Below, piece after piece: positions 52,426-60,180 of a stretch of DNA of 64,000 nt; the stretch's first letter is position 1; each line of letters starts with the position of its first letter. Made by a program: the position numbers and the translations under genes. The notes beneath the pieces are model-generated. The model worked only from the letters and a program-made list of their open reading frames with translations, had not been told where the DNA came from and did not search any database. The stretch spans positions 1 to 64,000 of the forward strand of contig NZ_CP197171.1 in assembly GCF_052055485.1 (NCBI RefSeq), in the 5' to 3' direction. The DNA is from Amphibacillus sp052055485 (GTDB taxonomy: Bacteria; Bacillota; Bacilli; Bacillales; Amphibacillaceae).

Positions 52426-55203
52426 TCAATTTACTTTTGAAAAATGAAGTTGTTCAACAACCATTCCTGGTTTCGTAAAGATTAAGCTTAATTGATATAA
52501 ACCCACTTCTAAATCTATTTTTTGTAACTTTTGTTTAACTTTTTTCCCTTTAGTTCCATTAGTTTGTGCGGTCGCCACAGTTTGATCATTAATCACAATA
52601 TTACATGCTGTTTGAGATAGGTCTGACCCTGGTGAAGATAACTCTGCAAACATACGATATTCACCCGCTTCTTCTACCTTAAAGATAATTTGATTGTTTG
52701 GATCTGGTTTCACTGTTCCGCTTTCTGCTAAACTTTGCACATCAGCAGTGTCTTTATCCTCGATTGGAGCTAGTTTTCCAAAGGAGTCATTGAAGATTTG
52801 CTTGCGATTAAATACAGGAGCATTGATTAAGAATTGACAAATATTGATTGCCGAACGCTGTAATTCACCACGTGTTAACTGTCCGTTTTCTAAGGCGGCC
52901 AACGTATAATCTTGAAATGCATTCACTTCTGCCCCATAATTGCTCACAACCATGTATAGGTCATTTTGGGCACGAATCATATGGTGTGTATTCTGACGAC
53001 TTGGTTCACCAGCTTTAATTGGATCATTCATCTGTGCCCACCAATCGGTCATGACAATCCCTTTAAATTCCCATTCTCCGCGTAAAATTGTAGTATTAAG
53101 ATCATAATTTGATGCAGACCAATGTCCATTAACTGGATTATAAGCAGTCATAACGCCTCTCGCTCCACCTTCTTTAACAGCCATTTCAAATCCTTTCAAA
53201 TAAAGCTGACGTAGCGCTCGTTCTGAAACAACTGCATCAACTTGATGTCGTGATTGTTCTTGATTATTACAGACAAAATGCTTGGGTGTTGCATATGCAC
53301 CACCTTTGCCGATCCCACGTGATGTAGCGGCAGCAAAAGCACCTGTCACAAGCGGATCTTCAGAAAAATACTCAAAGTTTCTACCATTAAGGGGATGACG
53401 TCTCAAGTTTAATCCCGGTCCCAAAAGCATATCGATTTCGTTGCGAACAAGTTCTTTTCCACCAAATTCATACAGATCCTCAATAAGCTCTTGATCCCAT
53501 GTTGCTGCGAGAAGTGTTCCAATCGGTACTTGGGTTGATTTTTTACCACTGTCCATTCGAATTCCTGATGGTCCATCTGCCGTACAGCCGACAGGAAGAC
53601 CGTAACTTAAGAGACGATCACTAACACCGCCAAAGGCAGAAGCCGTACCTGATGTGACAAGTGGACTGCTCATCCCTTCTCCACGAACAATCGTTGCCAG
53701 CTCCTGATCCGAAAATTGTGCCACAAAAGCTTCAATTGAGATTTTCCCTCCCGCAACATCTTTAAGCTGATAACCTTTGTCGCCTGTTTGCTCAAATGAT
53801 TCAGGTAATCGATTTTCAATTCTTTCCTTTAAAGACAGCTCACGAATAGGGACCTCAGCATAAGTGGGCTGATAACGTCCATCAGTCATCTTTTCTCCCG
53901 GTTTCAACCGTTTAAAGGCTTCTATGGGTGCCATTGCTTCCTCTAATTGTTCCACTAAATGAAGTGATTCAACAAAATAGCCTGCCTGCCCCTCTACTTC
54001 TACTTGGGTTGTTTCACGTACACTCGATCCAATATGAAACAAATACATCCCTTCTTCCAGCACATAGGCAGAACGATAACCGGTTATTCCAGCATCATCA
54101 TAAGAAGCGAGTACATTTATTGCGATACGAAGAGTGAGCGTTTCCTGTTCTTCCGGTTCTAATAAATCTGTTTTAGCAAAAGCAACGAGAGATCGGGCGG
54201 GTTGCCCCAACTTACCTTGTGGCGCTTCAACATAGGCTTGAACAACTTCTTTACCAGCAAAAAATTCCCCCGTGTTCTTGACGGTCACATTGAATTCCAA
54301 ATGTTCCATCCCGTCAACCTCTACAAGATGAGCAGGAGAACAGGTTTGCTCAAAAGTCGTATAGGATAAACCAAATCCAAATGGGAATTGAACCTTTTCT
54401 GGTGCAAATGTTTCAAAATAGCGATAACCCACATAAATATCCTCTACATAAATATTTTTATCGTCATGACCATAATGGGCTGTCGAGGGGTAATCATTAA
54501 TTGAATAGGCAATCGTATCCGTCAACTTACCACTCGGTGTGACATCACCAGCCAATACATCAGCAGCTGCAAGACCTCCTGCCATCCCACCATGCCATGT
54601 GTATAATAGTGCTTGAATATCATACTGCTTTAACCAGCTTGTATCAATAATGTTTGATGCATTTAAAATGACTGCAACATAATCAAAGTGCTTCGTTACA
54701 TATTTGAGCATATTTTGTTCATCTTCCGTTAATAAATAACTCCCTGATTCGGCCGCATTATCTTGATCTTCACCAGCTGTTCGACCGATGACAATAATGG
54801 CTTTATCTGATTGCTCTTTTGCTTCTTCAACCATTTTATCAGTCAAAGACATTTCCTTTTGATGCCAAGGCTCAGCTGCCCAGCCTCCGCCACCGTCATC
54901 AAATGGGTGCTTAGCAATCCACTCTTGATAAATCGTCGCTAAACTCTCATTTATCTTAATATCTTTTTTTTCTCGTAGACTATCAATTAAATTTGTTGTG
55001 TAGCTAACGTTGACACTCCCACCAGATCCTGTCCCACTTCGATAATAATCCTTTTGTGCTCGACCAAAAACAGAAACAACCTCACCTGTTTGAATCGGCA
55101 ATGTAGCTGAATCATTTTTTAATAATACAGCACCATCAGCTGCTACCTGACGGCTAAACTCTGCAAACCCTTCCAAAGGTACGCCTATTAATTCTTTACT
55201 CAT
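52426..55203 (-). CDS. GH3 beta-glucosidase with permuted domain order
   Basis: Hydrolyses terminal beta-glucosides or xylosides. In the 925-residue protein the usual C-terminal alpha/beta sandwich domain comes first (about 15-280, with AADGAVLLKNDSATLPI and TWHGGMAGGLAAADVLAG). A fibronectin-like domain follows (about 290-400). The TIM-barrel domain comes next (about 490-770), with the nucleophile Asp in GIVMTDWWA and the substrate-binding PKHFVCNNQE. A C-terminal beta-rich domain resembles a carbohydrate-binding module. There is no signal peptide, so it acts inside the cell. The second of two adjacent ATGs is at best distance from GGAGG. Confidence 0.88.
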   Translation of the reverse strand: MSKELIGVPLEGFAEFSRQVAADGAVLLKNDSATLPIQTGEVVSVFGRAQKDYYRSGTGSGGSVNVSYTTNLIDSLREKKDIKINESLATIYQEWIAKHPFDDGGGGWAAEPWHQKEMSLTDKMVEEAKEQSDKAIIVIGRTAGEDQDNAAESGSYLLTEDEQNMLKYVTKHFDYVAVILNASNIIDTSWLKQYDIQALLYTWHGGMAGGLAAADVLAGDVTPSGKLTDTIAYSINDYPSTAHYGHDDKNIYVEDIYVGYRYFETFAPEKVQFPFGFGLSYTTFEQTCSPAHLVEVDGMEHLEFNVTVKNTGEFFAGKEVVQAYVEAPQGKLGQPARSLVAFAKTDLLEPEEQETLTLRIAINVLASYDDAGITGYRSAYVLEEGMYLFHIGSSVRETTQVEVEGQAGYFVESLHLVEQLEEAMAPIEAFKRLKPGEKMTDGRYQPTYAEVPIRELSLKERIENRLPESFEQTGDKGYQLKDVAGGKISIEAFVAQFSDQELATIVRGEGMSSPLVTSGTASAFGGVSDRLLSYGLPVGCTADGPSGIRMDSGKKSTQVPIGTLLAATWDQELIEDLYEFGGKELVRNEIDMLLGPGLNLRRHPLNGRNFEYFSEDPLVTGAFAAATSRGIGKGGAYATPKHFVCNNQEQSRHQVDAVVSERALRQLYLKGFEMAVKEGGARGVMTAYNPVNGHWSASNYDLNTTILRGEWEFKGIVMTDWWAQMNDPIKAGEPSRQNTHHMIRAQNDLYMVVSNYGAEVNAFQDYTLAALENGQLTRGELQRSAINICQFLINAPVFNRKQIFNDSFGKLAPIEDKDTADVQSLAESGTVKPDPNNQIIFKVEEAGEYRMFAELSSPGSDLSQTACNIVINDQTVATAQTNGTKGKKVKQKLQKIDLEVGLYQLSLIFTKPGMVVEQLHFSKVN

Positions 55204-55287
55204 CATTAATCCCTCCAACCAATTTATCGACTTCCAATTAGGTCTCTACTATATATAGTTAGACTCTATCCATAATAACACATTAAC

Positions 55288-55301
55288 AGAAAGCGGTTTC
55301 G
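55288..55301 (-). promoter_or_regulatory. cre-like sequence upstream of the beta-glucosidase gene
   Basis: AGAAAGCGGTTTCG matches 12 of 14 positions of the CcpA consensus, about 85 bp upstream of the start. Its core AAGCGGTT is well kept. Confidence 0.4.
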
Positions 55302-55351
55302 GTAAATACCAAAAAAATCAGAAAATCAAATAAAATAAAGTGATCAAGCTT

Positions 55352-55419
55352 AGAACAATGAAAACTAAATTTTGCTCATCCTTAGGACATTGAAAACTAA
55401 ATTTTGCTCATCAAATATT
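55352..55419. repeat. Tandem duplication at the 3' end of a GNAT gene
   Basis: GAAAACTAAATTTTGCTCAT and the flanking bases occur twice in a row (about 55358-55380 and 55391-55413), about 33 bp apart. The gene's stop codon lies in one copy. Confidence 0.7.
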
Positions 55420-55990
55420 CACCATAATAATGACCTTGGTACCGCATTTGACCATGAAAATCAAACGCAAAACGGTTCTGTAAATAAAATTTGACCGCAC
55501 GATCATTTTGATCATTAACATGAAGCGATAGTTTTTGATTTTTATATCGATCTCTTAACCTATCGATCGTTATTGAACCAATACCTTGCCCTTGATATTG
55601 AGGTGCAATGGTCAATGTATGAATATAATAGCCACTATCAACTATTGCTTTATTAAGCATTTGAGCCGTTTGACGATATAATTTTTTTCTTCTTAAATAA
55701 CCCAATCGGCTCATATGTGTTTTTAGATACTGATAGCTCATTTGATGAATCGCTGCACTTTCTTTTACAGGATAAATAATAACAAACCCCACTAGCTTTT
55801 GGTTAACAAAAATCCCCTGTAAAAATTGCCTTTGAACAAATAAAGAATCTGCATCCAAATGAGCTTTAATAATCTTAGAAGCATGACTGCCATAACCCAG
55901 CTTATGAAAAATTGGATCCGCTGAATAATACCATGCTTCTAGTTGTGGATACTGTGTCCAGCCAGAAATGGATTCAAGCATGATTGTCAT
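55397..55990 (-). CDS. GNAT-family N-acetyltransferase
   Basis: A 197-residue protein. The acetyl-CoA-binding motif is LTIAPQYQGQGIGS and the C-terminal NDRAVKFYLQNRFAF loop is typical of the GNAT fold. The substrate is unknown. The last codons are part of a tandem duplication, which has not changed the frame of the gene itself. Confidence 0.8.
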   Translation of the reverse strand: MTIMLESISGWTQYPQLEAWYYSADPIFHKLGYGSHASKIIKAHLDADSLFVQRQFLQGIFVNQKLVGFVIIYPVKESAAIHQMSYQYLKTHMSRLGYLRRKKLYRQTAQMLNKAIVDSGYYIHTLTIAPQYQGQGIGSITIDRLRDRYKNQKLSLHVNDQNDRAVKFYLQNRFAFDFHGQMRYQGHYYGEYLMSKI

Positions 55991-56118
55991 TTTTATTCAT
56001 CCCTTATCTAAATATTAAACATCGAACGAATTAAATTAAAAGAATTATTCATCATTAAATTCGACAATCCTGCTTCAAATCCTTTTTTAGCTCAGCTCTA
56101 CTGAAAAAAGAACCATCA

Positions 56119-57456
56119 CTATTCTGTTTTCAATCGTTGGTTTATATATCGATACAAAATGCTGACTCCAATAAGGAAAGTCATACATTCAACAATTGGC
56201 ATGGTTAGCCAAATCCCTGTTAGTCCTATGGCTTTTGACATAATCAATAAAATAGGAATAATTAATATTAACCCTCTTAATAGTGAAATAATAAAAGAAG
56301 GACGAGCTTTCCCTATCGCAGCCATAAAATAAATCAAAATAAAATTGATGCCCGTAAACAAAAAGGAAATAAAATATAAAACAAGTCCTTTTTCAGCTAT
56401 ATCAGCTAAAATTTGATTTTGTTCACTATTAAATGCAATCACAATAAAGTCTGAATAAACATAACCAATCAGAAAAAAGAACAATCCCAATACAAATGAA
56501 GTCCATACACCATATTTTAAAAGTTTTCTTACACTCTTGAGATCTTTCAATCCATAATAATGACTGATAAGTGGTTGAAAACCTTGACCCATCCCAGTAA
56601 AAATGGCGATCGCTATTATATTCATATTAGCAATGATCCCGTAAGCTGATACACCTATATTACCTACCAACTGAAGAATGAATATATTAAACAAAAACAT
56701 TACAACAGCTGAAGAAAACTCATTTAAAAATGAAGAAAACCCTAGTGAAACAATTTGTCTGATCTCTTTGAAACCTCTAGAGAACGAAGTGAAAGCTAGA
56801 GATCGCTTCTCACTTTTAAAATGAATGGTTAGAATAGCTAAACTAACCATTGGAGAAATAACTGTTGCAATGGCTGCCCCTCTTAAGCCCATCTCAAATG
56901 GAAAAATAAAAAGATAATCTAGCACAATATTAATAAGTCCGCCGGTCAATAACCCAATCATTGCTAGTCTTGGATTGTTATCATTTCTCAAAAAAGTAAT
57001 CATGACATTATTCAATACAAAAGCAGGTGAAAAGCTGACTAAAACCATATAATAACTTTTGGACATCCCAAAAATATGCCCAGAGGCACCCAATATCCTT
57101 AGTATATAATCTGAAAAAACTAAAAAGACTCCCCAGATAATAAAAGCAATAATTACTGAACAAACAAAGGTGTAAGTGAATTGTTGCTTAGCTTTTCCTA
57201 TTTCATTACGTCCCTTGGAAAGAGAAAAGAGCGTTGCTCCTCCAACACCAAGCATCCACCCCAGACCATTAACAATATTAACGATAGGGAGTACAATATT
57301 TAAGGCAGCGATACCGTCCGCTCCAATACCATTAGCAATAAAGAATGTATCTGCCAATATAAAAAGAGACATTCCAAGCATACTCAACACCCCAAGTGAT
57401 ATATACTCAGAAAATTGTTTCACTATCGATTGATTGACTTCCTTTTTTCTTGCCAT
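56119..57456 (-). CDS. MATE-family multidrug/Na+ exporter
   Basis: A 445-residue exporter with about 12 spans. Early ADTFFIANGIGADGIAALNI and VGGATLFSLSKGRNE segments and the GQGFQPLISHYYG motif are typical of the MATE (DinF/MepA-like) family. ATG 57456 follows GAGGAGA at proper distance; an upstream in-frame TTG lacks a site. A 245-nt leader with a short peptide and terminator precedes it, pointing to induction by a translation inhibitor. Confidence 0.88.
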   Translation of the reverse strand: MARKKEVNQSIVKQFSEYISLGVLSMLGMSLFILADTFFIANGIGADGIAALNIVLPIVNIVNGLGWMLGVGGATLFSLSKGRNEIGKAKQQFTYTFVCSVIIAFIIWGVFLVFSDYILRILGASGHIFGMSKSYYMVLVSFSPAFVLNNVMITFLRNDNNPRLAMIGLLTGGLINIVLDYLFIFPFEMGLRGAAIATVISPMVSLAILTIHFKSEKRSLAFTSFSRGFKEIRQIVSLGFSSFLNEFSSAVVMFLFNIFILQLVGNIGVSAYGIIANMNIIAIAIFTGMGQGFQPLISHYYGLKDLKSVRKLLKYGVWTSFVLGLFFFLIGYVYSDFIVIAFNSEQNQILADIAEKGLVLYFISFLFTGINFILIYFMAAIGKARPSFIISLLRGLILIIPILLIMSKAIGLTGIWLTMPIVECMTFLIGVSILYRYINQRLKTE

Positions 57457-57597
57457 CTTATCTCTCCTCACATTAGAAAAATTCGTTTTGTCGCTACGCT
57501 TAGAGATTTTCAACTATCCTCTCTCCCCACACCTTTTGATTATTGCTCCCATCTTAATCATTTGGGAGTAGAATAAGAAAGGTGTTTTCTAATCGTA

Positions 57598-57654
57598 TAA
57601 AAAAAGCACTTTCCTCTTTTGCTTTATGAGCCTACGCAAAAGAAAAAAAGTGCT
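57598..57654 (-). terminator. Attenuator terminator in the MATE leader
   Basis: On the reverse strand the 5' arm AGCACTTTTTTTCTTTTGC (57636-57654) pairs with GCAAAAGAGGAAAGTGCT (57605-57622) with one bulge, followed by TTTTTTT (57598-57604). It lies between the promoter and the MATE gene and overlaps the leader-peptide stop codon. Confidence 0.75.
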
Positions 57655-57688
57655 CTGTCATTTTTATCCGGCGACAAAAATGAAACAC
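57632..57688 (-). CDS. Leader peptide of the MATE gene (18 residues)
   Basis: A GTG-started frame reads VFHFCRRIKMTEHFFSFA and stops at 57632-57634. It starts about 17-20 nt from the predicted RNA start, with no good ribosome binding site, so it may be read almost leaderless. Its last codons lie in the 5' arm of the terminator, so a ribosome stalled on Arg-Arg-Ile-Lys or further would keep that arm from pairing. Confidence 0.6.
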   Translation of the reverse strand: MFHFCRRIKMTEHFFSFA

Positions 57689-57707
57689 AGTTTAAATTTT
57701 TATCGTC

Positions 57708-57736
57708 ATCATATCACAGATTTATGACTGTGGCAA
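57708..57736 (-). promoter_or_regulatory. Promoter of the MATE leader
   Basis: -35 TTGCCA (57731-57736) and -10 TATGAT (57708-57713) are 17 bp apart on the reverse strand. Transcription should begin near 57701. Confidence 0.7.
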
Positions 57737-57810
57737 CATTCAACACCTATCATTGAAGTTTTCAGTATCAATAAGCTATGCTAGTATAGTAGTAAAGGAG
57801 GAGAATATAA

Positions 57811-58092
57811 ATGGTACATTCTTGGAAATCTTATGTGTTCTTATTTATTAGTATTTTAGTAACAACTTGTATGTTTCTTTTAGATCCATTATCCATTCAA
57901 TTCGGTCGGCAATTAGACCCCATCATCATTGGCATTATCATATTTGGTACTATTATTTCTATTATTTTCACCTTCCTCACATTATTCAGTCGATTAGAGA
58001 AAAAAGTTATTCCTTATATTGCTTTAACAATTACCATCATTAATCTGATTATTATCTTATTTTTCTTATATCTAGGAAAAAACATAGCTTAG
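57811..58092 (+). CDS. Small three-span membrane protein
   Basis: A 93-residue protein with three hydrophobic segments (about 7-27, 38-60, 70-90). AAAGGAGGAG precedes ATG 57811. It is not recognised; it stands alone and divergent from the MATE leader. Confidence 0.65.
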   Translation: MVHSWKSYVFLFISILVTTCMFLLDPLSIQFGRQLDPIIIGIIIFGTIISIIFTFLTLFSRLEKKVIPYIALTITIINLIIILFFLYLGKNIA

Positions 58093-58269
58093 CTTGATGG
58101 CATGACATATTTGAGCATGAAAAATAAAATCTTTTTTTAAGATAACGCTTCTTCCAATATGGAAGGGGTATTTTTTTATTTTAAGAGATGGTTCAAAAAG
58201 TCCGCTAAAGAAAAACCGGGCAACTCCCATCCGGTCCTTTTCTTCCTAGCCAAATTAGAGCACATCCGA

Positions 58270-58362
58270 TCATTTATATTCATAGCCATGTACCCCTTTA
58301 TAATACTCTGGATACATTGCTCCCCCACATTGTTCACAGCTAAATTGAGGCGGGCGGAACAA
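58270..58362 (-). CDS. Possible small zinc-knuckle peptide (30 residues) or gene remnant
   Basis: A TTG-started frame ends in CEQCGGAMYPEYYKGVHGYEY-K and a stop at 58270-58272. The Cys-x2-Cys-Gly knuckle and aromatic tail look like a real protein end rather than random sequence. No strong ribosome binding site is seen, and an in-frame stop lies shortly upstream. A short GC hairpin followed by TTTT (58215-58235, reverse strand) could terminate it. It may be the tail of a decayed gene. Confidence 0.4.
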   Translation of the reverse strand: MFRPPQFSCEQCGGAMYPEYYKGVHGYEYK

Positions 58363-58448
58363 TTGGATCCAATATTGTCAGGTTAGTACAACAGCTAGTC
58401 AGTTTCATGATCATCTGTTACTAGTAGTCGATTAAAAATAAAAGCAAA

Positions 58449-58668
58449 AATCAACTTCGCAGAAATACAGTCAAGTGAGCGAAAATGCAATCAACTTCGC
58501 CGAAATACAGTCAAGTTAACGATAATGCAATCAAGTTCAGCGAAATACAATCAAGTTAGCCAAAATACAATCAACTTCGCTGAAATGCAGTCAAGTTAAC
58601 GAAAATACAATCAACTTCGCCGAAATACAGTCAAGTTCATCGGTTTGCAAGCAAGTTCAAGGCTTTCT
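58449..58668. repeat. Tandem array of eleven 20-bp units
   Basis: Eleven consecutive units of exactly 20 bp, each close to AATCAACTTCGCCGAAATAC or AGTCAAGTTAACGAAAATGC. The two versions often alternate, giving a 40-bp higher-order period. The last two units are degenerate. There are no spacers, so it is not a CRISPR array. 20 bp is not a multiple of three, so no periodic protein is encoded. Confidence 0.92.
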
Positions 58669-58750
58669 ATACATCTTTCACAATTTATGCTTAATTTCTT
58701 CGCGCAAACTTTTATAGCTAACTTGAGTTTTGCACCTTAAAAACTCAATA

Positions 58751-58815
58751 AAAAAAGCTTTGATGACGACTGATCCTCGTGTCTTTTTGAAAGCTTCCTA
58801 GGATTGGTGCTCATC
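58751..58815 (-). terminator. Terminator behind a short reverse-strand ORF
   Basis: An imperfect 16-bp stem (58762-58777 with 58800-58815, two mismatches plus G-U pairs) is followed on the reverse strand by seven T residues. Confidence 0.6.
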
Positions 58816-58939
58816 AAAAAATAGGCGTTTTAAGATATTTTTCTTCATAATCATAGTTAAAAACACTGGGATATAGCCATTTGATATACTTATCTTTTAA
58901 AAATAGCTGTCGCCTTTCTTCGTCTGCTAACTTTTCCAC
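58814..58939 (-). CDS. Possible small protein (41 residues) or gene remnant
   Basis: A GTG-started frame containing EKLADEERRQLFLKDKYIKW and ending YEEKYLKTPIF has protein-like charge and aromatic patterning. It ends exactly at a terminator hairpin. The ribosome binding site TGAGGA touches the start codon, which is too close, and an in-frame TGA lies just upstream. It may be the last part of a decayed gene. I do not recognise it. Confidence 0.35.
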   Translation of the reverse strand: MEKLADEERRQLFLKDKYIKWLYPSVFNYDYEEKYLKTPIF

Positions 58940-59156
58940 TCCTCACGTATGATAAGGATACACTCCGGGGTTCAAAGCTTCGCATCCCTGAACTGCTCCA
59001 CTCCTTTTTAAACACACACTTTATAGAAAATAAACGACTCTAGTTCAAGAAAAAGTGATTCTATGATATGGTTAGCTATGAACTGAAATCTACGAATATT
59101 TCAAATCGTTAAGCTAACGTTTACAAAAATGAATCATGAATAATCGGAGGAAAAAG

Positions 59157-59966
59157 ATGTACACAAAAACAGACTTAACAAATGATTTAAAAAAACTTGG
59201 CATTTATAAATATGGGACACTACTGATTCACTCTTCTTATAAAAGTATTGGTGATGTCGAAGGTGGACCCGACACCGTTCTCGATTGTTTTTCAGAGTAT
59301 ATGAATAAGGGATTACTCGTTTTGCCCACACACACTTGGTCTTATATTAATGAAGAAAATCCAAATTTTTATGTTGATCAATCTGAAACATGTGTTGGTA
59401 TCCTAACTGAAATGTTTCGTAAGCGTGAAGGGGTGATTCGCTCATGGCATCCTACCCACTCCGTTGGGGCACAAGGTAAAGATGCAAAAGTATTTACAGC
59501 AGGAGCTGAAAAGTTCGATACACCCTGTGCAAGGGGTTCTGTTTGGGGAAAACTGTTAGATCGAAAAGCACAAATTATGCTTTTAGGCGTTAATCTAACA
59601 AAGAATACATTTATTCATGGTATCGAAGAATGGGTGGATATCCCAGGTAGAATAACTGACTCACCTGAACAACTATACACCCATTTACCTGATAAAACTA
59701 AAATTTCCGTTCCTTCGCGAAGACACTGCGGCTTAAGCTGGTCAGAACATTTTTGGAAAGTAGATGATTACTTACTAGAACTTGGTGCCATGCATATCGG
59801 TAAATTTGGTGATGCTGAGGTTCGTGTCTGTGATACTGTTAAGCTGACCGAAATCATTACAACAATGCTTGAAGTAGATCCTGATTTATTTTCTGATAAT
59901 GAGCCACTTACAGAAGCTTTTTCAAGCAAATTTGAAGCAAGATGGTTAGAAAAATTAACTAGCTAA
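59157..59966 (+). CDS. AAC(3)/YokD-family acetyltransferase
   Basis: A 269-residue member of the aminoglycoside 3-N-acetyltransferase family. LLIHSSYKSIGDVEGGPDTV, LPTHTWSYINEENP, the catalytic SWHPTHSVGAQG and FIHGIEEWVDIP are visible. Many chromosomal members are YokD-like with unknown substrates, so antibiotic resistance should not be assumed. ATG 59157 follows GGAGGAAAAAG. It is monocistronic. Confidence 0.87.
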   Translation: MYTKTDLTNDLKKLGIYKYGTLLIHSSYKSIGDVEGGPDTVLDCFSEYMNKGLLVLPTHTWSYINEENPNFYVDQSETCVGILTEMFRKREGVIRSWHPTHSVGAQGKDAKVFTAGAEKFDTPCARGSVWGKLLDRKAQIMLLGVNLTKNTFIHGIEEWVDIPGRITDSPEQLYTHLPDKTKISVPSRRHCGLSWSEHFWKVDDYLLELGAMHIGKFGDAEVRVCDTVKLTEIITTMLEVDPDLFSDNEPLTEAFSSKFEARWLEKLTS

Positions 59967-60132
59967 TGAATTTGATGTTAAGAAAGTGTGTAGCCATGCT
60001 CAAGAAAAGTAGCTCCATACTCATTTAGGTATTTCTTCGATTGATGCATAGCTTTCCAGTCAATACATTTACCTTATATTTTTGTACATCAATTTAGTTT
60101 ATTCTTAATAAATAAAGAGGGTTATAAACCAA

Positions 60133-60172
60133 CAGGGACACCAATAATATGGTATCCCTGCTTTTCTTTGTT
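60133..60172. terminator. Terminator between the AAC(3)-like and kinase genes
   Basis: A 10-bp stem with one mismatch (60133-60142 with 60151-60160) is followed by CTTTTCTTTG on the forward strand. Confidence 0.6.
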
Positions 60173-60180
60173 TTTCAACA

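Noticed and set aside
58159..58386. 75-codon forward ORF opposite the zinc-knuckle frame
   Set aside because: It is antisense to the more protein-like reverse frame, reads through a hairpin, and shows no recognisable pattern or ribosome binding site.
58449..58668. CRISPR array
   Set aside because: The 20-bp units are directly adjacent with no unique spacers, and no cas genes are in the window.
59157..59966. Acquired aminoglycoside resistance gene
   Set aside because: The AAC(3) family includes many chromosomal members of unknown substrate; there is no mobile context, so resistance is not claimed.
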